Source of the DNA: Paraescarpia echinospica
Lineage: Eukaryota; Annelida; Polychaeta; Sabellida; Siboglinidae
Length of the DNA stretch: 64,000 bases
NCBI GenBank assembly: GCA_020002185.1
Contig: CM034533.1
Location: forward strand, 41,792,116 to 41,856,115
Direction of reading: 5' to 3'
Numbering within the stretch: the first letter of the stretch is position 1; each line of letters begins with the position of its first letter. The position numbers were made by a program, and so were the translations under genes. Below, piece after piece: positions 47,378 through 59,111 of the stretch. Under the pieces are notes generated by a model that did not search any database, was not told the DNA's origin, and was given only the letters and a program-made list of their open reading frames with translations.

Positions 47378-49252
47378 TTAGACCTCTGTCTCGTCCTGTG
47401 CTGCCTCCAGCGTTTGAGCGACATCTGCGTTGAGAACAATCACCCCGTACGGGGCACACTGCATTATGCTGAGGGCAGTACACAACCAGCCGTAGAACCC
47501 CTTCTCGTAATCAGTCACCTTCTGTTGCCACCTGACGAGAGACCACGAGACTTGTATGACACTGGCGTACAACCCTACCCCGAAGGCCGTGGCGAATATT
47601 GAGATAGGGTACGTGAGTACAAGAAGCGGACAGAAGAGAGCCTTATGCAGCGCGGCGCCTTCGATGTACATGTAACATAGCACGTTGTACCAGCAGATGG
47701 TTCCCATATACAGGGAGAAGGCAGTGGACACGACCAGCGCGACCGGCATAAAGAGAAGCGCCATGAGGACGATGTGAGGCCCTTTGTGTCGGTCGCACTG
47801 CCACCGACTGCCTCCTCGCTCCAGCAACCTGTGCACGTCGTAGCGGTTCAGTTTACCTCGTTCCTTGTCGCCCAGCTCCACTTGCACCTTGATGTGAGAG
47901 CCGGGCCGACCGCCCTGCTTCACCGTGGCGCTCCGCACTATTAAGTGACTGTCTTTGTGCGTGCCGTCGCGGTGGAGTGGAGACATCGGCAGGTTGACAT
48001 ACTGCTTACCGTCGTTCGTGCTGTGTCGGCTCCCGCACGGAATGGCGTCGCTGTCGGACGACAGCGAAGACGCAAGTCGCACACATGCGTGGTCGTGCTT
48101 ATCGACACCTTCGCCGTTTACTGGGCCGTCATTGGTCGCACACGTGACATGACCTGTGTCGTCACGGTTTTCTGACAGGTCAACACCGTATTGACGACTC
48201 AAAGTCTCCAGCGATGTCTGAAGAGTTGCTTCAGGAAGCGCATCAGGTACATCCTCTGATGATCCAGTGATTTTGTCAATTGAACTTGGACATTTGTGTG
48301 CAGCACGGAAGGCATCATCGGATGCACCGTGTGGCGAGTCATCACGTCGGTTCTCCAAGTTGCTAGCGGCTGTCTCACTTGAATCAGTCCGGAGCACATC
48401 AAACGTCTCGCCAGGAAGCACAAATATTGGATCATCATCACTGTAATGGGAATCGCTTGGAGCGTCACCAGGCGAGCGAATGTTATCATCAAAATTGCAT
48501 GAATCCCTGGTAGACTCAGCAGGCTCGCCGCTAACACATTGCGGTGTAATGTCCGCAACGCAGTCGTCGACTAACGTGTTCAGTTTCTCTTCGAGGTAAC
48601 CAGCCGTGACGACAGAGCAGGAACTGATGCCGCTGCTGGGAGAATCACAGCGTTGTTCGTTCAAAGTAGTCCTGGTTGTACTATCGTCATCCAGCTGTTC
48701 GTTTGTGGTACACTTGTCAATAGTGTCGCCTATCAACTTGTTTGAACCGAACGACGATTCACTTACGCGCTTAGCCATGCCGTCACGCGTGTTATCATAA
48801 TCAGTCATTGAGCTGTTGGCGTCGCGTGACGTGTTGTCAACATCCTGGACCGAATCGCCACTCGTCCCTCGGTCTGGCTGCACGGAGACATCACCCGTCT
48901 CGACTCTGTCGTCGTTCATATTGCTCATCAACATCTCCAGGAGATTCCCCGTGAAGAAGTTGCTGGACGGCATATCGCTCTGCTGATTCATGTCCGCCGA
49001 CGTGACATCGACGGCGCTGTCGGTCAGTCCCCCGTTCGTATGCGCAGTGAGTTTGTGATTGGGAGGATCAGGCACATCGTTTACAAGATTCTTTGAGACC
49101 TCACAGCCTTCGTTGTTCGTGATGCCGTCATCGCACGAGTCGCCCGCACCAACAATCGGCGATTCTGTACACTGCTGGTCCCCTTCAGACAACGGCGTTT
49201 GCCTTTCCACGTATCCTGCATCCACGGACTGTTTCGTCATTGCGATCTCCAT
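47378..49252 (-). CDS. TMEM169: TMEM169-like membrane protein with long acidic N-terminal extension
   Basis: A single uninterrupted frame of 624 codons. The C-terminal 135 residues carry the recognisable part: a first membrane segment (about 494-518), TICWYNVLCYMYIEG, LHK, a second hydrophobic segment with PLLVLTYPISIFA (about 541-568), GLYASVIQVSWSLVRW, DYEKGFYGWLC (about 582-591) and CAPYGVIVL. The WYN, LHK, QxSW, EKGFxGWLC and CxPYxVxxL order is what I recall for TMEM169, a poorly characterised two-pass membrane protein. The first 470 residues are rich in Asp, Ser, Thr and Gly and look disordered; vertebrate TMEM169 is only about 300 residues in total. Codon use and the full-length frame support a real exon. 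A pyrimidine-rich ttgttgctcag about 30 bp upstream of the ATG could be a 5' UTR acceptor. Confidence 0.82.
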   Translation of the reverse strand: MEIAMTKQSVDAGYVERQTPLSEGDQQCTESPIVGAGDSCDDGITNNEGCEVSKNLVNDVPDPPNHKLTAHTNGGLTDSAVDVTSADMNQQSDMPSSNFFTGNLLEMLMSNMNDDRVETGDVSVQPDRGTSGDSVQDVDNTSRDANSSMTDYDNTRDGMAKRVSESSFGSNKLIGDTIDKCTTNEQLDDDSTTRTTLNEQRCDSPSSGISSCSVVTAGYLEEKLNTLVDDCVADITPQCVSGEPAESTRDSCNFDDNIRSPGDAPSDSHYSDDDPIFVLPGETFDVLRTDSSETAASNLENRRDDSPHGASDDAFRAAHKCPSSIDKITGSSEDVPDALPEATLQTSLETLSRQYGVDLSENRDDTGHVTCATNDGPVNGEGVDKHDHACVRLASSLSSDSDAIPCGSRHSTNDGKQYVNLPMSPLHRDGTHKDSHLIVRSATVKQGGRPGSHIKVQVELGDKERGKLNRYDVHRLLERGGSRWQCDRHKGPHIVLMALLFMPVALVVSTAFSLYMGTICWYNVLCYMYIEGAALHKALFCPLLVLTYPISIFATAFGVGLYASVIQVSWSLVRWQQKVTDYEKGFYGWLCTALSIMQCAPYGVIVLNADVAQTLEAAQDETEV

Positions 49253-49309
49253 CTAGCCGGCGTAATGACGGTACACACCTGAGCAACAAGCAGGCCTGCA
49301 ACATAATAG

Positions 49310-49560
49310 GGTCATTCCGTGTCAAATAAATACATTTTAGGCAATTTTTACATAACCCGACTCCAATCTTGATGAAATTTAGCACAGGTGTTGGCTCTCA
49401 CGAGAATATAAAAAGTGCAAATTACTAAAAAAATCTAGGTCAAGTACTACTGAAGATATTGGTCACTGAATTTGACCCAATTCGCATACTGTCCGTTACT
49501 TTAAAACCCATAACCCTGCTTCTAATAAAGCTAGAAAAGAAAGTAAGACACCTTTTGAAA
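49310..49560 (+). repeat. interspersed repeat, inverted partner of 53700-53826
   Basis: The segment gaagatattggtcactgaat...caattcgcatactg...cttctaataaagctagaaaa (49453-49545) recurs on the opposite strand at 53700-53826. The gggtcattccgtgtcaaata stretch at 49309 looks like an element start. Class unknown. Confidence 0.6.
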
Positions 49561-50533
49561 GCCAGTACATAAGAGCACAACATTACACTTTTCATGTAAA
49601 TAAAAAAATGTTTTTACCATAATATGAACTTTCACCTCCGATACAAAAAAAATGGGCCAAGTGGCTCTGAAGTCCTTTGGACTAATACGTCTATATGTAA
49701 CCCCGGCTGACCAAATGAGTGATAAGTCGGAAAAGTTGTAACATTGTTTTCTTACATCCTTGTAAAGATTTGGTAGGGTGCTTTACACGGTTTCCAAAAA
49801 TATGACTGCTACAAAAATTTGCAAAGTTATGGAGCATTGAACATGGTAGGGGTCAAAAAGTGAAAATTCAGAAAACGGCTTTTGAAGTGTTACATTATAT
49901 ATGCAAATGGATTGCATGGAAATATTACATGCACAACATTCAAATGTGACACACAGTATGTAATATGTATGCTATGTTGCAATGATACACTGGAAGTACA
50001 AATGTGCTGCTACAAAGACTTACAAGTTATGCCAGATTATGTCTTCATGTGTAAAACTAAGAGGACAGATTATCTGAGAGCAAAAGGTAGACTCACTGTT
50101 TGACACAGTTTAAAACCTACAGGAAACTGTCCAGTTTAACAGGGGTCTAGTGGCTTAATGCCGTCTGTTGACACAAGCTACTGCCAGTGACCAATTACAG
50201 ATTAGTCACAGATTCCATCAAACAATAGCAGGCAGAGAATCTTAGCTCCACAGCTGGGTGTAATACACAACCAGAGCCACCACTGATTCATGGTTAAGTA
50301 GATTAGCTCAGTGCACCAACTAAGACAATACACAACACTGTGAGTGACAGTGTCCAGAGTGAGGCCTAAGCAGTGTCCTCATTGCTGAATAGATCAATTA
50401 AACCTGCCAAGTGGGTGACATTCTGCACAAGTGTTCATTAATCCTTACTGATTGTTCAGAACACCAGACAGACCACATACCTAAACAAAGCGAATGTAAT
50501 AGGTGAAGAACAGGCAGTGTTCAGATAGGGGTA

Positions 50534-50854
50534 TTGGTTGAATTGTATTTGTCTCGACTCAAAAGGCTTTATTGTGTCTTCATCGATTATAAGAAAGCAT
50601 TTGATTTAGTAGACCGGTCCTCCCTGTGGTCTAAGATAATTTCATGCGGTATTAATGGTATTGTGTTGAAAGTTGTATACAACATGTACAAAAATGCTAA
50701 ATCATGTATAAATGAGGGCCAGGCTGTGTCAGCCTTCTTCTCATGTGTAGAGGTATGGCAAGGAGAAAACTTGTGTCCTTTGTTATTTGCTATTTACCTG
50801 AATAATTTTGAACACAGTCACAATTATAACGGAATTGACATGGCAGCTGGTTAA
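50534..50854 (+). pseudogene. non-LTR retrotransposon reverse transcriptase fragment
   Basis: The frame reads LYCVFIDYKKAFDLVDRSSL, LWSKIISCGINGIVLKVV, NMYKNAKSCINEGQAVSAFF, then WQGENLCPLLFAIYLNNFE. It covers the RT region with the catalytic DYKKAFD aspartates and the QGENLSPLLF-type box (here QGENLCPLLF), but the FADD box is not reached, and both ends fade into unrelated sequence. Fragment of a LINE, not a host gene. Confidence 0.8.
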
Positions 50855-51454
50855 ATTTACATATATAGTGTATAGCGGAACTATGTCAACTCTTCTAATG
50901 GTTGACATTTGGTTGTTTCAGGTGTCAACTATATTGTGAAACTGTAATTATTAGTCTATATTGATACAATTGATTTACACAGTACCATGTCTACACAAGG
51001 CATGGCAAGCGTAAACAGAACAGTAGAATGCATTTGATATAAATAAAGTGTAGAATATTTCACTCTATAGTTGTCCAGAATATTAATTTTCTATGTTTGT
51101 CACCTACAGGTTTCTACAGACAATACATCTTTAACCAATAGACACCACAGTCACACAATTTTATAATAATTAAATGAACATCAAAATAAACACAACTTGC
51201 AATTATAGAAAATCAATAGTTTTGAAGATACAGTTTAAAAGAGTTAGGCAACTGTTCAGTCTAACAGGGTCAAGTGTGTCTACTCTGCCTGGGTGCTGTG
51301 ACCAATTAAAGATTAGTCAAGGTCTCAATGGCCTAGGCTGTAGAAATTAGTCACAGCTTTTGATTTTCTGGCACACTACACAACATCTACTGTTGGGGGT
51401 GATCTCAAGGGCCCTTCTCAAAACCACATCACTAGATAATGTAAACCTTTTGCA

Positions 51455-51700
51455 CTTTGGGGCCCCTTAGGTGCCCTTAGAATGATTCAATCAAATACAG
51501 ATTTCTTGTATATAGTGGCAGCACCCTAAGATACATCTATGCAAAATTAGAAAAAAAGTTGCTCAACAGTTTTTGAAAAAATAGGCCAAATGTTAAATTT
51601 TTACCAGTTTTGGGGTCCTTGGAGGCCCTTAAAATGATTCAATCAAATACAGATTTCTCGTGCATAGTGGCAGTGCCCCAAGATATGTCTACGCAAAAGT
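51455..51700. repeat. tandem duplicated repeat unit of about 139 bp
   Basis: aatgattcaatcaaatacag, tagtggcag and cacgcaaaa-type elements occur in the same order at 51481 and 51620, each preceded by ttttggggyccyt. Confidence 0.75.
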
Positions 51701-51748
51701 TGCTGAACGGTTTCTGAGATACGGCAGCTAACGGCAGACACAGAGTGA

Positions 51749-51786
51749 TGGCAATAGTCCCTTGGACCTTCGGCCAAAGGACTAAA
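51749..51786. repeat. hairpin at probable 3' end of an interspersed repeat
   Basis: agtcccttgg and ccaaaggact pair (9 of 10) around a short loop, followed by an A-run. A shorter agtcctttggact palindrome lies at 49672. Repeat-end hairpins of this kind occur in Helitron-like and other elements. The class is not settled. Confidence 0.45.
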
Positions 51787-52326
51787 AAGTATTGTCCGAT
51801 TAACAAAATTAATTCTACAAACATCTTATATCATTGCTCAAGAGTCCCCAAAATATTAGGATGGGCAAATAATAATGTTCAGAGACATACTAGATTTAGT
51901 ACAGCCGGGCTACGTATTTTTGGTCTGCAGATCAGTAAATACCACAATGAATTTCAGCATAATCTTTTTAGATTGCATAAAAACGCTTCTCTTATAATTA
52001 AATGAATGTACACATATGCTGTAATGTGTCACTTCTTTACAAGGCCTCACATCTGTTTCTTCTTTGGATATCCTGGTGTGATCAGTGTCAGTCGTTGGGT
52101 CAACATTGGTAAGAGATCACTTTATAAAACTATCATGGTGTTGGACAATGGGGATGAAGGAAGATCAGTTGGAATAACATTTGTTACATAGGCAAGCCTG
52201 CAGTGTCCATCATAGATGGCCGTCACATATCCTTTGGCATCTGCCAGACTGAGGCCAACACACTGGCTTTGAAAAGTTCACAACCTCTTTTATTTTTATT
52301 GAAGATATAGAATACATTGCTACTTT

Positions 52327-52440
52327 CAGGGCTGGGTCCAATTGCATAATTGTATTTGTAATTAATTACATACAAATTCTTTATTTGTAATTGATTCTGG
52401 TTTTGAAAACATCATGTATTGTGAAAGTGAAACAATGACA
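52327..52440 (+). repeat. possible hAT-like terminus
   Basis: cagggctgggtccaattgca followed by a taattgtaatt-rich tract resembles the CAGGG(C/G)TGGGC start of hAT elements. No matching right end was found. Confidence 0.35.
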
Positions 52441-52499
52441 TCAATTACACAGTTTTTTTTACATCACAAGCTTTATCTAAATAAAAAAAATATCAAGAA

Positions 52500-54750
52500 A
52501 CAGCTGTTCTACACATTGTTGTCAATCAACAAAATAATAAACTATTCAAATTACCCAATACCAAAGTTGTGATCCCGATGTGTCATTCATATATGTATAT
52601 GCAGTCCTAATTAATGAAGCTGTGCAGCTGGCAGTGTCCAAGATTACTGTTTGTTCAGAGGGTGGGTTAGCACCTGTCACTGTCCACAGGTCAATATTCC
52701 CTTTGTTCTTTAGCCAGAGTGCAAGGTACTACTACTATCTAAGTACTGCAAGCTAGCCTGTATGAGTCAAAGCATTTCCCCAGAGGAAGATTCTAGCAGT
52801 TATTATCAGTTAGCTCTCTCTCTTATGAGAGTAACAAAGGCATGCATTTTATAATGGATTCTTCTTAATGCAAACGTTTTTTAGCCCTCTTGATAACCAA
52901 GGTTTATAATTCTTTTTTGTCTTTCCTGAATACATTGTAATTTTTACAGGACAGGCATCGTTATAAGTATTACTTAGTATTTGCATAAAGCGCGAGAACG
53001 CTAAATTTGACTCGTTCATTACAGTGTCCCAGTTTGCATAATTTAAATCATGCTAATTAAATTGGCATGTCTTAAGTTTATTTAAGTTTTAGCAAAACAC
53101 GATATTCAGCATGACATAACATTTTATGTATAAAACAAACAAAAAAAGTAATTATGACTAGTTTGAAGCCACTGTTTAATGGTACCCCTCCAAATAATAA
53201 TCATTACAAGTAGCTACTGCTAAATGCTCTCGCAAAAGAAGACGCTAGCCGCCAACAACCTTAGCACCCTTGGCTAGTTTACTACACATGCACGTGACAT
53301 CGTGACTTAGAAACGGCACGCCTTGCAACAAGCATGAGTGGTTCGTTGCATATTGAGGGGAGCAGATTCTTTTAACGCGCACAATAATTATTCACTATTA
53401 TTGTTGAGCTATGTTATACTAAACATCATTACTTACCATTATATATCGGTACATTAACAAATAAAGAGTGTATGAATAAAACATTATTTTTCTAATCAGA
53501 CATGCCGGCTTTGAAAGTCTGAACAGGCTGGTCTACCGACTTGCAAAGTTTGGCGCCTCCTCAGATCAAAACGTATTTTAATAAGTTTTGCAAGTATTAC
53601 ATAATTAAGAATTTAACGATAAATCTAACGGTAAAAGTCTCCCGGTGATCAGACTTTAACTTTTGAAGATATGGAATGCTTAATTGCATGTATATAATTT
53701 TACTGAATAAACTCACGATGCCATACTTATTTTCTAGCTTTATTAGAAACAGAGTTATGGACATTAACAACATTCAGTATGCGAATTGAATCAAAGTTCA
53801 GTGACCTATATCTTCAATAGCCCCCAATATTCACCACGTTCCGACACCAGTGGCACTGATTAAGATTCTTGGTCAACTTTCAACCAGATTTCTATTCCCA
53901 AAAATATGGAATCAAATTGTCAACAAACTGGCATTACTATGACCATGTGTACATTAGTCGTAGCTATATACCTTAGCCTTACACGTTGTGCCACTTGTGG
54001 TCTAAAAGTTCGAACTGACATACAACATTTCTGCAACACACTGGAGTACATAACAAAAAATCTCGTAAACAACCTGACCTTTTCGATGTAGAATAACCCA
54101 AACTTTGAACAATGGAGGGCATGTTAAAACACGCTATTTAAATGTGTTGACGATTGTGTAAACTCGGAAAGATTACGAGAAGTTACATTTCCAAAACTGG
54201 CAAAACTGAAAACAGTTCGAATTATCGCTTGACGCAGGATAGGACTATGCTATGACGGTTGTACCGCTAGGCGCTATGACTAGTCCTAGGCTTGGTCTAG
54301 GTCAGAAAGTCGAAACACGCGTAATGCCGCACATTTTAATCCTTTATACAAGCACTTATTTGACACTTTAAGAAAGCGGGCAGTGCGATGTTACGAACGG
54401 CGTTGAAAGACAGATTTATTGACAAGGTCGATGACAGAGTCACAGAGGCGAGAGTGAGAAATCAGTGTCACGAAACGAGAAATGTCAACGACATTGCGAC
54501 TGTCCCGAATAATGAGCAAGTGACGCTGTCGAAATGCGCATAAAGTATTTACTCACCACTAGAAACTATTATTGTAATGCAATGTTGCACGCCTAGAACA
54601 ATTCTACAGACTGGTTACTAAGTTAACGCCGCAACACTTTGCACTTCGATCCCTGTTGCTTGGCTGCCGGAAGCCATATTTCGATGGACAGGAAACTGTA
54701 AATCGAGCACCGAGGCAGCTACGCCTCAAAAACATCAACATAGTTTAGTT
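52500..54750. other. gene-poor stretch
   Basis: AT-rich, with the inverted repeat partner at 53700-53826 and no other recognised element. Short open frames (for example 53906-54091, and a 51-codon frame from 54388) carry no family signature. Confidence 0.35.
53700..53826 (-). repeat. inverted partner of the repeat at 49453-49560
   Basis: On the minus strand: gaagatataggtcactgaac, caattcgcatactgaatgtt, cataactctgtttctaataaagctagaaaat. Similarity to the left copy stops at about 53826. Confidence 0.7.
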
Positions 54751-54783
54751 AATTGACGGCTTACCGTGTGGCGCCAATGTCCC

Positions 54784-54785
<2 letters not shown>

Positions 54786-54841
<56 letters not shown>

Positions 54842-54906
54842 GTATGTATATATATATATATACATTATATATATATATATATATGTATTATATATATATA
54901 TATATC
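54786..54906. repeat. CT and TA microsatellite
   Basis: About 36 bp of pure ct followed by interrupted ta runs. A pyrimidine-rich tract continues to about 55060. Confidence 0.95.
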
Positions 54907-55264
54907 ATTTCTCTCTTTCTCTCTCATTTCTCTCCCCCTTCTCTACCATCAAAGATTCTTCCTTACCCCCTCCATAATGCATCCCTCCCCGCTTTTCCCT
55001 CCCCTCTGTCTCCCTCCCCTCTCCATCCCTCCGTCAAGTCTTCCAAATATTTTTTTTTTTCAGGTTAATACGCGTTGCTATTATTTAGGTTAACTGACAA
55101 GTTGTGCATTACAACTGCTAATTTAATAGTGATAATAATAGTAATACTATTATTGCTTAGGATGGGACGCAAACAACAAGCTGCACCATCACTGCCATCC
55201 TGTTTCGTCTGCTCTGGCTGCGAAGAAACTGAAAACAGGGCGCATCAGCATCGTCTCTCGAGAC

Positions 55265-55282
55265 TACGCTCTACTTGTACTA

Positions 55283-55348
<66 letters not shown>

Positions 55349-55436
55349 TTACTACTCCGACTACTACTACTACAACTATTATTACTACTACTACTACTAT
55401 TACTACTACTATTATTACTACTACCACTACTACTAT

Positions 55437-55475
<39 letters not shown>

Positions 55476-55492
55476 CACTACTGCTGCTGCTG

Positions 55493-55525
<33 letters not shown>

Positions 55526-55850
55526 GTACTACTACTACTACTATTATTACTACTACCACTACTATTATTATTACTACTACTACTACTACTACTACTAGTA
55601 CCACTACTGCTGCTACTACTACTACTACTTCTACGACTAATACTACTACTACAACTATTATTACTACTACTACTATTACTACTACTATTACTACAACTAC
55701 TACTATTATTACTACTACCACTACTACTATTATTACTACTACTACTACTACTACTACTATTGCTACTACCACCACTACTGCTGCTGCTACTACTACAACA
55801 ACTACTACTACTACTACGACTACTACTACTACAACTATTACTACTACTAT

Positions 55851-55919
<69 letters not shown>

Positions 55920-55970
55920 GACGACGACGACGACCACCACCACCACCACCACTACTACTACTACTGCTAA
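55265..55970. repeat. ACT trinucleotide array of about 700 bp
   Basis: Dominantly act with att, gct, acc and finally acg/acc variants. Because the period is three, every frame on both strands is nearly open, giving poly-Thr, Val, Ser and Leu translations of up to 351 codons. No splice or homology evidence supports a protein. Confidence 0.97.
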
Positions 55971-56139
55971 TATAAAAAATAATAGTAATAATACATTGCT
56001 TCTTCAGAGCCAATATCCTCAGAGAATCCGATCTCAGTGGCGTAACAAAATCAAATGGTTAGGTATTCTTGTACTCGTGTGCAAGGCGAAAGGAGGCGCT
56101 GTTGGAAAATTTTCGCGGCGATGTTCCTAATTTACTTCA

Positions 56140-58000
56140 GAAAGGTCTAGGGGGCCCCATTCAAAAGGTGTAATGAGCACGCCACTCTAGCGAAGACAGA
56201 GCGCGGCCAAATACGAAAGGTCTAGGGAGCACGCGCTCCCAGGTCCCCCTGTATCCACAACAGAATTCATTGTACGTACTACGACTGGCGACAACTCGGT
56301 GACATTAGCTACACCACTAGCTGTGGCTAAAATTATAATTTTGGTCAATTTGGTAAATTCTCCTTGACTTGTTTAAATTGTGATTATTATTCAACTCGGA
56401 GAACTTCGAAGTATAAACAGAAATATTAGTCTTAGTACGAAACACTTCTTTGGTATTGAATAATGTTAGATTTAGAACATAATTTATATACAACAGTATG
56501 ATAAATATTTATTCTACTTCTTGACATGTTCACGTAAAATTTGACGTCACTACGTCAAACGTCGCCATTACGATTACGTTTCATTGTTATGCTTTCGGAC
56601 GCTTCGTAAACGGGAGTCGGGGCTATTGCTCAAACTACTGTACAACTTCCTGTTTGACGTTATACCTATCCAATTATCGGTAAGCCTTGGTCTTTTACGA
56701 GCCTACACCAAATCGCAAAATGATGAATACAAGCATATCGCTTATCAACATTTCGGATTAAGTCTATGACTGGTTAGACCGTTTATATTACACAATGTGA
56801 TCGTGTCTGCTACGACCATGCATCGATGACAGCAGTGAGAGCCAATTAATAACAGGGGTCTGCTAAAGAACTTGTTTGTCGAAATTTTCTTTTTTAAACT
56901 GTGCCTTTTTTACCGTTGATAGTGCCCTTGTGGACTGTCCAGATACAGGATGGTTTCATTGCCCAGTGGCAGTGTTGTGGAAAGTGACAAAATTGGTCCT
57001 ATTCCAATGGAGGGCCATAGGCCGTCCACATGACATACATTGACAGGTTATATGACAATAATAATACTAATACTAATAAGGTAACTTCTTTTGCCCGTAC
57101 ATTCTCGGAAACCAAGCCCAGACGCGCATCAATACAAAAAGCTTATCCAATATCAGAATCAATAAGCCATAGGTTATATCCCTATCTGTAAATAAAAAAG
57201 TGCGGCCTATCCATAACGCACTCAGCCTGGCATTTTGATAGGATTATGCGTCTATAGAATAGTCCCTGCGTGTACCCAAATTTTTTAATGTTATGTTGAA
57301 TCATATCATGGGTTTGGGCAATACACATCCGTCCGACTTTAAATTCATCACGCGTCAATATACTGAGTTCCAATAAATTTTTAATTTAGCTTGTTGACGT
57401 TTCTTTACAAATACGATATTTATTCTAGTCCTTTGCCGAATCATCTTTTTTCTCTTCCGATTTGGGACATGCACAAGTTTACATAGCTATTGGGAAACAA
57501 TAGGGAATTGTTTGGGCCAATGTATCTTAGAGTTAATAAAACTAAATATTTGCAACTACAATCAAAAAACATCATTCCAGTAGTTTACTAGAATAACCTT
57601 GTTAAAGTCAAATGATATAGCCTAAGTTGTATGGACAGCGTCGTTTTGACAGAAAGCCTAACGTCACGGGTGCCTACACTTTCCATTTCGCCGGTCACGA
57701 AACCGGGAATACTAATGTAGTTTACGACTCTTAGTAACCCACATATTTAGGCCAACCATTTGTTAATATTTGAAATAGTATTTTCTCAGCAGATTATGCC
57801 ACTTTACATTTAAGTTGTTTTTATGTATATTTTGAAATGTTTATATCATTAGCCGGTGTAGCAGGTCTGGTAGTTTAAGACGTAAATATTCGCCAAATTT
57901 GCTTCGTTGCTGTAAATTGTAAAACTGTGCAAGCTGCACGGTATGGCATTATTAATAGCTGATGTAATGCGGCTTCTGAATTGAAGGGAATACCATAAAC
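56140..58000. other. gene-poor stretch
   Basis: A small open frame at 56584-56769 (61 codons) has no recognisable domain. No element ends or RNA genes noted. Confidence 0.35.
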
Positions 58001-58006
58001 CAATAC

Positions 58007-58332
58007 TATACTTGCCAACTTTTTTGCTGAAATCCTGGAGATTCATCAGCGGTTCAGTACGCCTCCCGTGTCGCGTTGTCTCGTCGAGCTGTCACGGATC
58101 TTGACATAGGAAGACGCGGGAGGGGGTTGGATATTTTCGCCGGAAATTCATCGGTTCACCACGTCTCAGCACTTTTCCCGTGGTGTCGCGCTGTTATGAA
58201 TAAGGGATGGGGGTGGGTGCTGTTGGAGATTTTCGGAGAAAATCCGGGAGATTTACCTGTATTTCGGGAGATCGGGAGATGCTCCCAAATTTCGGGAGAC
58301 TCCCGGATTTCCAGGGAGAGTTGGCAGGTATA
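58007..58332. mobile_element. 326-bp MITE, TATACYTGCCAACT termini
   Basis: The left tatacttgccaactttttt and the right end, whose reverse complement is tatacctgccaactctccct, are terminal inverted repeats. An exact 6-bp duplication CAATAC flanks them (58001-58006, 58333-58338). The interior is rich in cgggagat and ccggga inverted motifs (58240-58315). It shares the ATACYTGYCAA terminus and 6-bp target size with the element at 4555-4953, so both probably use the same transposase type. IS3EU-like is my guess from the TIR and 6-bp duplication, not verified. Confidence 0.85.
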
Positions 58333-58738
58333 CAATACACCGGCGAATTCGTAGGTATATTGGACATAATTAGAAATATAGCCCATCAATACCGACGCCA
58401 CAGCTCGGCGATTATTAGTCATGCCTCCACGTCATGAGCAAGATGTCTGTCTTTAATAGAATTATCAGCTTTGAGACCACATTCTGAATAAACCACTGAC
58501 GTCTAACGTTTTATTTTAATAGCAAATCGTTAGTTTGAATAACTGTTATGTATATAACACAAAACGTTAATGACGACATGTCGTGCAATAAAGCCCGTGA
58601 CACACACTACATATATTTGTAGTGGGTGGCTCCTATGAGGGTGGCTCCTATGACCGCGACCAAATATGATCTTAGTAGGAGTCTCCCGTCCCATAGCAAT
58701 TGTTTTCTTGCTATTTGTTTTTGTTTTCTGTCTTTTTG

Positions 58739-58740
<2 letters not shown>

Positions 58741-58772
<32 letters not shown>
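58741..58772. repeat. TA microsatellite
   Basis: About 30 bp of pure ta. Confidence 0.9.
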
Positions 58773-58773
<1 letters not shown>

Positions 58774-59111
58774 TGCTTGTTTTATAAACATTTGCACTGT
58801 ACGTTTTACATTTCAATATTTGTGTGTATGTGTTGTCTTACTATGCTGTTGGAACTAACAAAAATATCCTTATCTTTATTTAATTAATTAAAATCGATTT
58901 TACTCTTCCGTCGTGGTTCACAATGCTTTTCATGGTATGACAAATTGCCCAAAAACTGCATGACACGTTTGTAACACTCTTACAGTAAACATTCAGAGGA
59001 CAAACTTAGGATGTGCCACGTTACATCTGACGTTTCGAAATTATTTTATATTGGCAGCGCAAAGGCGACGGCGAGTGAGGCCTAGACAGTCTAAGGATTA
59101 CGTCCAGAGGC

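Noticed and set aside
47945..48175. Plus-strand frames opposite the TMEM169-like gene
   Set aside because: Antisense shadows of the long minus-strand frame; no independent support.
51745..52191. Two consecutive plus-strand open frames (86 and 61 codons)
   Set aside because: They start in the hairpin of an interspersed repeat, have no recognised domain and show no splice context.
55075..56130. 351-codon poly-threonine open frame
   Set aside because: It is a translation of the ACT microsatellite. Open frames exist on both strands and in several frames, with no homology or splice signals.
56584..56769. 61-codon open frame in a gene-poor region
   Set aside because: Length is expected by chance in AT-rich DNA, with no homology signature or adjacent exon signals.
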